A stretch of 19,440 nt of DNA from assembly GCA_001247695.2 (NCBI GenBank), contig LGRX02009757.1, positions 1 through 19,440 on the forward strand, read 5' to 3'. This stretch comes from Cymbomonas tetramitiformis. Its lineage: Eukaryota > Chlorophyta > Pyramimonadophyceae > Pyramimonadales > Pyramimonadaceae. The translations under genes and the position numbers were made by a program. Below, one piece after another: positions 1 through 6,867 of the stretch; the first letter of the stretch is position 1; each line of letters starts with the position of its first letter. Under the pieces are notes generated by a model that saw only the letters and a list, made by a program, of their open reading frames with translations, was not told the DNA's origin and did no database searches.

Positions 1-2454
1 ATATCAGGAGGTCAGTTTCTCAAAGCGCTGCAAGCGGAATATGGGCGACCTGGCCCCCTACAGACTTTAAGGAAAGAAATCCAAGAAGCTCCGCATCAAC
101 GCACTCGTGACTTCTGCGTGGTGGGAAATGTGTTGTGGAAGGTGAGCGCTGGACGCTATCAGTTGGTACTGGGAGAAGATTCACCACTCCGTGAGGTAGT
201 GCTGCAAGAGGCGCACGCCTCTGTTTCCGCTGGACACGCGGGCAGGGACAAAACTCTGGAACGAGTCCTGCGACGCTTCTGGTGGAAAGGGGCAGCAGAA
301 GATGTGGGACGCTGGGTTTCATCTTGCACTATCTGTCAAGCGGTGCGACCGAGAAATTCTTACCCGGATGGATTGCTGAACCCACACACTATTCCTACGC
401 GACTATGGCAAGTGGTCAGTGTGGACTTCGTTACTGGACTGCCAGTCACGGCGCGGAATCACGATGCCTTTGCTACTTTCACGTGTAAGCTCAGCAAAAT
501 GGTTCACATCATCCCGTTGAACTTCCAGGACAGCTCCGCTGAGGTTATAGCTCGAATCTACTTCGACCACATCTGGAAACTACATGGCACCCCTATGAAG
601 ATTGTCTCTGACCGCGACCCTCGTTTTCAGGATGCTATGTGGAAGGAATTGATGAGACTTATGGGAACCAAAGTGGCCTCCACTACGCCTTATAACCCTC
701 GTTCGGACGGACAAGCTGAACATACCAACCGCGTGGTAGAAGACATGCTGAGGTCCTTCGTAGGCAGCAATCCAGAGGACTGGGATTTGTGGTGTGCCAA
801 CGTGGAGTTCGCCATAAACGATACGCGGAGCGATGTAACCGGCTTTACCCCTTTTGAGTTGGTCTTGGGGCACTCGCCTATGTCGCAACTGGACTTGTTC
901 CTGCAAGCCGCTGCTGGACAACACTCCAGGCGCAAGGGTGGAGAAGGTACTGCCCACGAGATGGCTAGTAAATTCGCGGCTCAACTAGAGGACGCCCGCA
1001 CTAAGCTGGAACTGGCACAGCAACGCCAGCGACATCAGTTTGACCAGCGTCACACCGCCAAATCCTTTCAGTTGGGAGACTTGGTCTGGGTAGATGCCAA
1101 GCATCTCACGGAAAATATCATGAACCGCGAATCCTTCAGGAAGCTGGGACCTCGCTGGCACGGGCCCTTACCCATCACCGAGAGGTTCTTCAGTGACCAG
1201 CAGCGAGAGCTACCCGAAATTGACAGAGGTGCTCCGGTAGCTTATCGGCTCAAGTTACCCCCTAAATGGCGTATTCACGATGTTTTTGCGCAGCATCGCC
1301 TCAAGGAATACCGCACTGCAGATGAAGCTTTTGCGCTGCGTCAGCAAACCCCTACTCCTGCCAAGGTTCTCGTGGATGGACAATCCCAGACACATGTGTC
1401 TAAGATTCTGGCTCGAAGAGTGAAACCTGCGAGAGGAGGTAAGGAAGTAGAAGAATTTCTGGTTCGCTGGACTGGGTACTCTAATGCTCATGACTCCTGG
1501 AAGACTCGCGAGTCGTTGAACTACGGGGGTGAACTCGAACAGCTCACAGAGTTTGAACAACTGAGACTATCCCGAGAAGGACAAGCCCGCGAAAAAGCCT
1601 TACAGGAGGTCAGAATGCAGCGGAAGCAAAGGCGGGAACGCGCCAGAGCTTTAACCTCCCTGGACACCGCTGATGAAGGGGAACCTCTTTCTCTGGACAA
1701 CTGCCTACCTTGGGAACAATACTGTCGCTCCTCTGACGCCTTTGTGACGCATCTGGCTCTTCTGGACTCTGTGGTCTCGACACGCGAGTTGCGACTACTA
1801 GTACTTTTCAGTGGTACAGGTAGTGTGGAGAGAAGTTTCCTGTCATGTTATCCGAAGAGTACCGTGGTCACCGTAGATCATGATCCTCGCTGGCAACCTA
1901 CCTACGCTGAGAAGGTTCAGGACTGGGACTTCAAGCGTTACGCGCCTGGTTACTTTGACGTCATCTGGGCTAGCCCACCGTGCACTGAATACAGTCAGGC
2001 TAAGACCACAGGGGTGCGACAACTGCGACAGGCTGATGCCTGTGTACGCCGTACGCTCCAAATCTTCGACTTCCTCAAACCCAAGCATTGGTTTATGGAA
2101 AATCCGATGGGCAGGTTTCCCTTTGCGCTGCGATTTCGACCTGTAGTTCGTCGGTTACCTACTCCGTTGTATTGCTCTTACTGTATGTATGGCACTGGCT
2201 ACCGCAAGCCTACTTGCATCTGGACACAGTCGCCTCCTCCAGTGGACCTGCGGTACTGTACGATGGATACTCCTTGCCTTCACCAACAGACGCTGGGATC
2301 ACATCCGGAAACTGCTCAACTGGGGCCTCATCCTGGGCAACAAGGAGCGGGAGTCTCCGCTGCCGTATACCCTTTGCCCTCTGGATTGCTTCGCCAACTC
2401 TTCGAGCACCTGTTCGATCAGAAAAGCATATCACGCATCCATAAGCATGGCTGA
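1..2454 (+). CDS. Ty3/gypsy chromovirus Pol polyprotein, 3' part: integrase, chromodomain and C5-cytosine methyltransferase
   Basis: The frame is open from base 1, so this is the C-terminal part of a polyprotein whose protease, reverse transcriptase and RNase H would lie left of the window. With residue 1 at base 118, the order is: an integrase HHCC zinc finger (H33, H40, C70, C73); an integrase core with a D,D35E triad (D103, D165 in SDRDPRF, E201 in GQAEHTNR); a chromodomain (about 427-484, FLVRWTGY...DSW); a basic linker; and a DNA methyltransferase (about 557-702). The methyltransferase shows LFSGTGSVE (SAM-binding motif I), ASPPCTEYSQAKT (motif IV with catalytic Cys622), FMENP (motif VI-like) and YCMYG..YRK. 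It ends in YPLPSGLLRQL, like the C-terminal segment of C5-methyltransferases. Integrase inserts the cDNA, the chromodomain probably directs it to modified histones, and the methyltransferase should methylate cytosine. No frameshift breaks this part, so the copy may be recent. An oddity is CIW where relatives usually have RIW after the YRK motif. Confidence 0.9.
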   Translation: MSGGQFLKALQAEYGRPGPLQTLRKEIQEAPHQRTRDFCVVGNVLWKVSAGRYQLVLGEDSPLREVVLQEAHASVSAGHAGRDKTLERVLRRFWWKGAAEDVGRWVSSCTICQAVRPRNSYPDGLLNPHTIPTRLWQVVSVDFVTGLPVTARNHDAFATFTCKLSKMVHIIPLNFQDSSAEVIARIYFDHIWKLHGTPMKIVSDRDPRFQDAMWKELMRLMGTKVASTTPYNPRSDGQAEHTNRVVEDMLRSFVGSNPEDWDLWCANVEFAINDTRSDVTGFTPFELVLGHSPMSQLDLFLQAAAGQHSRRKGGEGTAHEMASKFAAQLEDARTKLELAQQRQRHQFDQRHTAKSFQLGDLVWVDAKHLTENIMNRESFRKLGPRWHGPLPITERFFSDQQRELPEIDRGAPVAYRLKLPPKWRIHDVFAQHRLKEYRTADEAFALRQQTPTPAKVLVDGQSQTHVSKILARRVKPARGGKEVEEFLVRWTGYSNAHDSWKTRESLNYGGELEQLTEFEQLRLSREGQAREKALQEVRMQRKQRRERARALTSLDTADEGEPLSLDNCLPWEQYCRSSDAFVTHLALLDSVVSTRELRLLVLFSGTGSVERSFLSCYPKSTVVTVDHDPRWQPTYAEKVQDWDFKRYAPGYFDVIWASPPCTEYSQAKTTGVRQLRQADACVRRTLQIFDFLKPKHWFMENPMGRFPFALRFRPVVRRLPTPLYCSYCMYGTGYRKPTCIWTQSPPPVDLRYCTMDTPCLHQQTLGSHPETAQLGPHPGQQGAGVSAAVYPLPSGLLRQLFEHLFDQKSISRIHKHG
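214..336 (+). other. Integrase zinc-binding HHCC domain
   Basis: H-x6-H-x29-C-x2-C spacing in the polyprotein, ending SSCTICQ. This is the H2C2 finger that precedes the catalytic core of retroelement integrases. Confidence 0.88.
409..762 (+). other. Integrase catalytic core (D,D35E)
   Basis: Catalytic acids lie in SVDFVTGL, VSDRDPRF and GQAEHTNR. There are 35 residues between the second Asp and the Glu, the canonical spacing. All three are intact. Confidence 0.9.
1396..1569 (+). other. Chromodomain of a chromovirus
   Basis: The pattern KILARRV...EEFLVRWTGYSNAHDSWK..ESL, followed by an acidic, Leu-containing helix, matches the chromodomain found after integrase in chromoviruses. It has aromatic residues of the methyl-lysine cage type (W451, Y454, W461). 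Position and sequence agree. Confidence 0.85.
1786..2223 (+). other. C5-cytosine DNA methyltransferase domain captured by the retroelement
   Basis: Motif I LFSGTGSVE, a following acidic VDHDPRW, the motif IV core SPPC with the catalytic cysteine at about base 1981, and FMENP as a motif VI equivalent all occur in the usual order. The ASPPCTEYS...KTTG...AD block is like a compact methyltransferase type seen in large DNA viruses and some retroelements. That family placement is from memory and was not searched. Confidence 0.8.
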
Positions 2455-2514
2455 TCTGTGTCTGGATCTTAGCTGCTGTACAAATGACTCTGAGTTATCA
2501 TCTCTTTGTACTAA

Positions 2515-3579
2515 CAAGCTAAGAGGGGAGGAGTTGTGCCAGGGAACATTAGCCATGCCAAACTATTCGATTGGCATATTGTATTTACGCGTACTGGAGC
2601 AGTGAAATGGCAATGGGCTCGGAAGGGGACTCCCGAGCCATTGACTTCGTACTATGGGGAGCGAAAGCCTGGACTGGATTATAGCTGGCAGCATATTATC
2701 GTCCACCCTTGGGGTGCTCTACGCCGCTGGGAGCGTAATAGGGGCGGCGGCTGGTTTCTGGAAGACGCCACTCAGTTGAAGGCGCCGGTAGCGCCATTCT
2801 CATTACCGATCAGCAGCATGGGGCGCGGGAATCCGACGATTGTGATTGACGATGACGAATATCGTGGAATTCCCTACACAGGGCGTAAGCCTGTACACTC
2901 AGAGCCTACAGACAGTGACGATTCGGGTACAGGCGCTGTGTCCTGGAGTAAAGAGAAGTTACCGGATTCTGATGACAATGATGACGCGGGTGTCACTAAC
3001 AGTAAGGAGAAGCTACCAGGTTCGGATGACAACGATGACGCGGGTGTCACATATGGCATGGACACTGCCAGTCCGAAATGGGAGCCAGCCTCGCCCGAAT
3101 ATGATGACACTGAGGATGACGTCAGCGAGTTCGATGACTTGGTAGCTGACGATGCTGAAGAACAAGCTGAAGCTCGAAGGTTGAAGAGACTGGGACTGCA
3201 ATTGATCATGGATGAGAAGGGTGAAATTATCTGGGTGCCAAAGGGCACATCCCCGACCTCACCTGTTCAGACAGAGGATCCGCCTATCACCGAGCAGGAG
3301 TCTGAGGCCATATCTGAGGATGCCCCAGCCTCTGTGGTGGAGACTGTTCATGCACCACCAAAGAAACCTTATGGGTCAGATACTGGATTGACTTCAATGG
3401 GTGAGAATAAGGCTGGGATGTCTGAAGAGACGAAGAGGCAACCTAGGAAATATCCGAGATGTTGGACACATGAGTATATAACTCAATTGAAATGCTCCAT
3501 AAGCAGTGACAGTGATGAAGAAGAAGTGCTTGACGTGGCTCCTCGTAGGAAGAAAGCAAAGATCGGCAAGGGACAATGA
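2515..3579 (+). CDS. Acidic second ORF of the retroelement, function unknown
   Basis: The frame is open from 2515 to the TGA at 3579. No ATG lies near the left end. The first in-frame ATG is at 2818, yet the preceding stretch is rich in Trp and looks coding (WHIVFTRTGAVKWQWARK, WGALRRWERN). Either a GTG at 2536 is used, or the ORF is joined by splicing or frameshifting: a TACTAAC at 2509-2515 followed by AAG at 2521-2523 could be a branch site and acceptor. The middle is very acidic. It contains an 18-residue tandem duplication (KEKLPDSDDNDDAGVT and KEKLPGSDDNDDAGVT). The C-terminus is basic (PRRKKAKIGK), a probable nuclear localisation signal. It follows the Pol stop by only 60 bases on the same strand, so it probably belongs to the element. 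I do not recognise a domain, and a Gag-like or accessory role is only a guess. Confidence 0.55.
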   Translation, partial: QAKRGGVVPGNISHAKLFDWHIVFTRTGAVKWQWARKGTPEPLTSYYGERKPGLDYSWQHIIVHPWGALRRWERNRGGGWFLEDATQLKAPVAPFSLPISSMGRGNPTIVIDDDEYRGIPYTGRKPVHSEPTDSDDSGTGAVSWSKEKLPDSDDNDDAGVTNSKEKLPGSDDNDDAGVTYGMDTASPKWEPASPEYDDTEDDVSEFDDLVADDAEEQAEARRLKRLGLQLIMDEKGEIIWVPKGTSPTSPVQTEDPPITEQESEAISEDAPASVVETVHAPPKKPYGSDTGLTSMGENKAGMSEETKRQPRKYPRCWTHEYITQLKCSISSDSDEEEVLDVAPRRKKAKIGKGQ

Positions 3580-3905
3580 AATCAACTGTCTTGATTAGGA
3601 TTGTCCAAATGCAGATTCTCTCATTAGGATTTGTATAGGTGGCAGATGATGATATGCCAGCCGACATGGGACAGATCGATTAGAGATATGAACTGCGCGA
3701 CTTGAAAGTATAAGACTTGAATATTGCCCATTTGGAGGCGGTTCTAACTTGAAGTAACTATTTGGAGGAGCTGTTGCTCAACCTGTTAATTTACTGGTCA
3801 ATCTTTCCTGCCATAAAGATATTGCAATTGCTTGAATTGTAGCCTTGTTCAAAGTGGGTTAAAGGTGTCCTTACTCAGGCAGACTTTGCAGATGGTCGCG
3901 AATTA
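3580..3905. other. Gap after the retroelement ORFs; possible 3' LTR or UTR
   Basis: I see no ORF. Purine-rich patches (TTTGGAGGCGG near 3733, TTTGGAGGAGC near 3761) could be polypurine tracts. Without a 5' LTR in the window, an LTR cannot be delimited. Confidence 0.3.
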
Positions 3906-5117
3906 ATGCAAACAGTTCGTGCTGGCGCGACAGGATGGCTTCCACAGAGGGGCATCCCTGCAACGGACACGCACCGTCCAGATAAGGTAAACCATGGGGG
4001 GGTTTCGCGCAAACGCCCTGCGGAACTTCCCTCGGAAGGCGTCGCCTCCAAGAAGACGCGCACTGCCTCGGCGGTGCCACCTGCCTCTGCGGCAAGACCT
4101 ACCTCGGCGGCAATACCTACCTCGGCGGTGCCACCTGCCTCTGCGGCAAGACCTACCTCGGCGGCAAGACCTACCTCTGCGGCACGTCCGGAGCGTACTT
4201 TCGTTCGCGTTTACCCGGAAGCTGGTGGGGACTTCCAACCTTCCCTGCTTCACGTCATGCGGGCAGGCACTAACGGTAAATGCTATGGACGGAAGTCTAA
4301 TGGTTCTCGTCACGACATCCCAATCGCGAAAGGGCAGCTGACTATTGGGTACACTGGAAGCTTGACCTATTATTTTCCAGCAAAAAACTTAACTCTTAAA
4401 AAGGGTCAAGTTCGCGAAGTGAGGACCACTCCCCCGATCCGGAGGATTATATTCTGCTCGTGGAAATGTGTTCAAAACCCATGGTATTGTTGTCACGTTT
4501 CGATGCCTGGACTGCCCGAGGGGGGGGCGAACAGGGTACCCAAACTTCTCGTTGCATCGGACACAAAGATCCTGGAAAGTGAGGAGACTCGTCTCTGTTT
4601 TCTTGGTGTTTGCGTTGCCTATGAGGATGTGACCCCGGAAGAGGCGCGAGGACATCTGGTGAGATCGGAGAATTCGGAGATGGACGTGGAGGAGAGACTT
4701 CGCAACGGTGTTAAGGTGAAAGCGAGTGGCAAGGGTTTCTTGACGAAGAAGATAGCGAATTTCTATACCGCGCTCCACAACATGGTTAAGACCGATAACC
4801 TTGCACTGACTCAAATCCGGAAATGTGTTCCTGGTGGTGCAACCGTCTATAACTTCCGAGTTTCTCACCCTGAGTCCGATGGCCGTGAATACCTCTTGGA
4901 GTTTGGACGGGAATATCGTTGTTCGTGTCCGTGTTTTCGAGAAATGGCGAGGACCCGACCTGCTCCATGCAAGCATTTCCTTTGGTTGTACTCCGAGATA
5001 TTCGAAATTCCGATCATTACGAGTGTGGGATACCTTCACGAGCCATCTCTGCTATCCTCAGAAGTTCGCAAAATACTGTCGTATTATCCTGGAATTCCGG
5101 ACAACTTCGATCTCTAG
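3906..5117 (+). CDS. SWIM zinc-finger protein with an Ala/Pro/Ser repeat region
   Basis: A 403-residue ORF with an ATG start. Residues 34-53 hold basic clusters (SRKRPAE, SKKTRT) that look like a nuclear localisation signal. Residues about 55-96 are low-complexity PPASAARPTSAA-type repeats, encoded by a 54-bp DNA repeat at 4068 and 4122. The middle (about 120-235) is cysteine-containing (CSWKC, YCCH) and not recognised; IAKGQLTIGY vaguely recalls PARP-type fingers but the cysteine set is incomplete. The C-terminus carries a SWIM finger, C339-x-C341-x13-C355-x-H357 (CSCPC...PCKH), a DNA- or protein-binding module. SWIM fingers are common at the C-terminus of MULE transposases, but no MULE catalytic domain is visible. 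It may be a host gene or a transposon remnant. It lies between the retroelement and the palindrome repeats, with no sign of shared transcription. Confidence 0.75.
   Translation: MQTVRAGATGWLPQRGIPATDTHRPDKVNHGGVSRKRPAELPSEGVASKKTRTASAVPPASAARPTSAAIPTSAVPPASAARPTSAARPTSAARPERTFVRVYPEAGGDFQPSLLHVMRAGTNGKCYGRKSNGSRHDIPIAKGQLTIGYTGSLTYYFPAKNLTLKKGQVREVRTTPPIRRIIFCSWKCVQNPWYCCHVSMPGLPEGGANRVPKLLVASDTKILESEETRLCFLGVCVAYEDVTPEEARGHLVRSENSEMDVEERLRNGVKVKASGKGFLTKKIANFYTALHNMVKTDNLALTQIRKCVPGGATVYNFRVSHPESDGREYLLEFGREYRCSCPCFREMARTRPAPCKHFLWLYSEIFEIPIITSVGYLHEPSLLSSEVRKILSYYPGIPDNFDL
4068..4186 (+). repeat. 54-bp in-frame coding repeat
   Basis: TCGGCGGTGCCACCTGCCTC recurs at 4068 and 4122, with shorter 15-bp sub-repeats (ACCTCGGCGGCAAG type) within and after. 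The period is 18 codons, so the frame is kept and the Ala/Pro/Ser tract expands. Confidence 0.8.
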
Positions 5118-5274
5118 TTGCTTAGCTAGAATACAAACGTAAATCTGTGATGGCATCTTATATATTTTACAGTGTATGCATTTTCATATACGTTATTCAA
5201 AACATTTTGTATACCATTGCATGTATTAGCACCCTCGTCCACATCTGAATATGATTAACCGTACGGTCGAAGCT

Positions 5275-5296
5275 TGACAATCGTATACGATTGTCA
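5275..5296. promoter_or_regulatory. 22-bp perfect palindrome, copy 1
   Basis: TGACAATCGTA followed by its exact reverse complement. Other copies are at 5425-5446, 5575-5596 and 6839-6860. It could be a dimeric protein-binding site, a hairpin or a recombination site. Confidence 0.8.
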
Positions 5297-5424
5297 CAAG
5301 TGAGAGAGACTTAGCGCCGAGATCGTGTATCCTATTGCATGTCGTATAACCCTGCCTGGATATTCGCGAAGAGTTTGTCACTACTCGTGCACATATGAAT
5401 ATGATTAACCGTACGGTCGAAGCT

Positions 5425-5446
5425 TGACAATCGTATACGATTGTCA
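5425..5446. promoter_or_regulatory. 22-bp perfect palindrome, copy 2
   Basis: Same 11+11 palindrome within the second 150-bp repeat. Confidence 0.8.
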
Positions 5447-5574
5447 CACGTGAGAGAGACTTAGCGCCGAGATCGTGTATCCTATTGCATGTCGTATAAC
5501 CCTGCCTGGATATTCGCGAAGAGTTTGTCACTACTCGTGCACATCTGAATATGATTAACCGTACGGTCGAAGCT

Positions 5575-5596
5575 TGACAATCGTATACGATTGTCA
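5575..5596. promoter_or_regulatory. 22-bp perfect palindrome, copy 3
   Basis: Same 11+11 palindrome, 4 bp upstream of the probable intron donor at 5600. Confidence 0.8.
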
Positions 5597-5599
5597 CAC

Positions 5600-5682
5600 G
5601 TGAGTATTGTAGTAGATATATTTATAGATTTTCTTTATCTATATATACTAGGAAAATATTAAAATAATTCATAATTTTACAG
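5600..5682 (+). other. Probable AT-rich 83-bp intron in the 5' UTR of the H3-mimic gene
   Basis: It begins GTGAGTATTG and ends TAATTTTACAG. It is markedly more AT-rich than its flanks, and the acceptor is immediately followed by an ATG at 5683. Confidence 0.6.
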
Positions 5683-6027
5683 ATGTCTACAGGGAGGTTA
5701 ACACGAGTCAGAAAGCCCACTGCTAAGGCACAGGCTGTGGCTGCCGTGCGTCAGGGAGGTGCGTACCTGCAGCCCTATAAATGCATGTCGGGGTGTCATT
5801 TATTTCATTATTGCATGGCTCGTACAAAACAAACCGCTCGAAAGAAATTCGGAGGCTCAATGAGAGATTTACAGCGTATGGCCTCCGGAGGTGCACAGGC
5901 CTCTCAGAGCGGATCTTTGGCATCCGGTGAAGGTGGTTCAAATGAGTTACCCGCCGCTGGTGTTGCTCCAGGTACCGCAGGAGATGCCACTCCAGTCGCA
6001 AGTGGAGATGCCTCCAGTCGCAAGTGA
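5683..6027 (+). CDS. Histone H3-tail mimic protein, N-terminal segment
   Basis: The ORF starts at the ATG right after the probable intron. Residue 45 is a methionine (ATG at 5815) beginning MARTKQTARK, identical to the start of canonical histone H3 through K9, then KFGGS where H3 has STGGK. The histone fold does not follow; instead there is Gly/Ser/Ala-rich sequence. Two starts are possible. The one at 5683 gives a basic 44-residue leader. The one at 5815 would expose the H3 N-terminus exactly, and a TATAAAT lies 33-39 bases upstream of it. A good donor (GAG/GTGCGT at 5759) and an in-frame AG at about 5859 could splice the mimic out. The frame stops at 6025 (TGA), just after an imperfect repeat of GATGCCACTCCAGTCGCAAG in which the second copy lacks two bases, so this is probably the front of a longer gene continuing at 6046. 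Confidence 0.65.
   Translation: MSTGRLTRVRKPTAKAQAVAAVRQGGAYLQPYKCMSGCHLFHYCMARTKQTARKKFGGSMRDLQRMASGGAQASQSGSLASGEGGSNELPAAGVAPGTAGDATPVASGDASSRK
5776..5782 (+). promoter_or_regulatory. TATA-like box before the ATG of the H3 mimic
   Basis: TATAAAT lies 33-39 bases upstream of the ATG at 5815. If functional it would favour the start that makes the H3 tail the true N-terminus. It lies within the open frame, so it may be coincidence. Confidence 0.25.
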
Positions 6028-6045
6028 TCCTCAAGCTACAGCTAA

Positions 6046-6867
6046 ATCGCCAAGAAGCTGACTATTAAAGTTGGTGCGCCGAAACCAGCTCAGCAACCAG
6101 CTCAGCAACCAGCTGAGCAAGTCGTTGCGCTAATGCTCGAGTATGCCGCTACAACTAATAAGAAGGAGAAGAAAGACCTCGAGAGTGGAATTCGGGCCGT
6201 TGTGGAAGGTGGAGATAATAAGGAGATAGTTGATACAGCTGTTGCATTACTGAAGAATCGGGACGCACCTAAAGCTGCTGTCACTCTTAAAAGATTGCTT
6301 GGTAAGAGAAAAGCTGATGCAGATGCACCGCCAGAGGCAGGGCCAGAGGCAGCGTCAGCTCCTGCACCCGAGACCTCGGGGAGTGCACCACCGCCAAAGC
6401 GTCCTCGTGACAAGGGTAAGGCAGCGATATCTGGGACCACTGGTGACGACAACAGGCAAGACTACAAATTCCCAGGACCGCTGAATATCAAAAAAGTGAT
6501 CTCAGAATGGACTTTTCGTCCCCAGCTTAATACTCGAGAAGACAAAAAGCTTCCAGGAGTTGCCCCTCTTGGCTTGCTGGTACATCCTGCTGATGTTCAG
6601 GGGGACTCAAACCGACTTTCGTTTACCCGCGCGACTTCACTAGAGGGAATAGAGAAGCAGAAGAAGGTCATCATGGAGCGATGGGAGGTGGACAAATCAC
6701 ATGTCATCGCGTGGTGGACTGGACACTATTACACGGACGAAGAGTATAGGCAAATGCTCATGTCCAACTTTTATCCCGGTGAGGCATTGCTTGTCAGCAC
6801 TAGTATTATGCAAGGGTTGGGGACTTTCCTACAAAGCTTGACAATCGTATACGATTGTCAGACCTGA
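6046..6867 (+). pseudogene. Downstream segment of the H3-mimic gene, same frame, after two stops
   Basis: The frame is the same as the 5683 ORF but separated by TGA (6025) and TAA (6043). Coding character resumes at once (IAKKLTIKVGAPKPAQQPA), well before the first ATG at 6133. In a different frame the gap reads DPQATAKSP, so a two-base loss near 6013 and a one-base loss near 6056 would together explain both stops. The protein has a QQPA repeat, a helical charged region, basic patches (LLGKRKAD, PPKRPRDKGK) that look like nuclear localisation signals, and an unrecognised globular part (EWTFRPQLN...HVIAWWTGHYYTDEEY). The last residues (SLTIVYDCQT) are translated from the palindrome at 6839-6860, so the original C-terminus may be lost. 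No known domain recognised. Confidence 0.6.

Larger units (their letters stand above)
5231..5604 (+). repeat. 150-bp tandem repeats, 2.5 copies, each with a perfect palindrome
   Basis: Copies run 5231-5380, 5381-5530 and 5531-5604 (partial). They are nearly identical, and the period is exactly 150 bp (AAGCTTGACAATCG starts at 5270, 5420 and 5570). Each copy has the 22-bp palindrome made of TGACAATCGTA and its inverse. The third copy breaks off where a probable intron donor begins (GTGAGTATTG at 5600). The position just upstream of the H3-mimic gene suggests promoter or 5'-UTR material, or the terminal repeats of a mobile cassette. Confidence 0.9.

Noticed and set aside
4389..5039. 216-residue minus-strand ORF
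   Set aside because: Antisense to the SWIM gene; its composition is that of a shadow frame and it has no recognisable motif.
5380..5534. CACTA motif as a transposon end
   Set aside because: CACTA occurs inside the tandem repeats, and no matching inverted TAGTG terminus was found at a sensible distance.
5226..5597. 123-residue minus-strand ORF
   Set aside because: Produced by the 150-bp repeat, whose length is a multiple of three; its sequence merely repeats.
5231..5604. CRISPR-like direct repeats
   Set aside because: The whole 150-bp unit is repeated, with no unique spacers, and the setting is eukaryotic.
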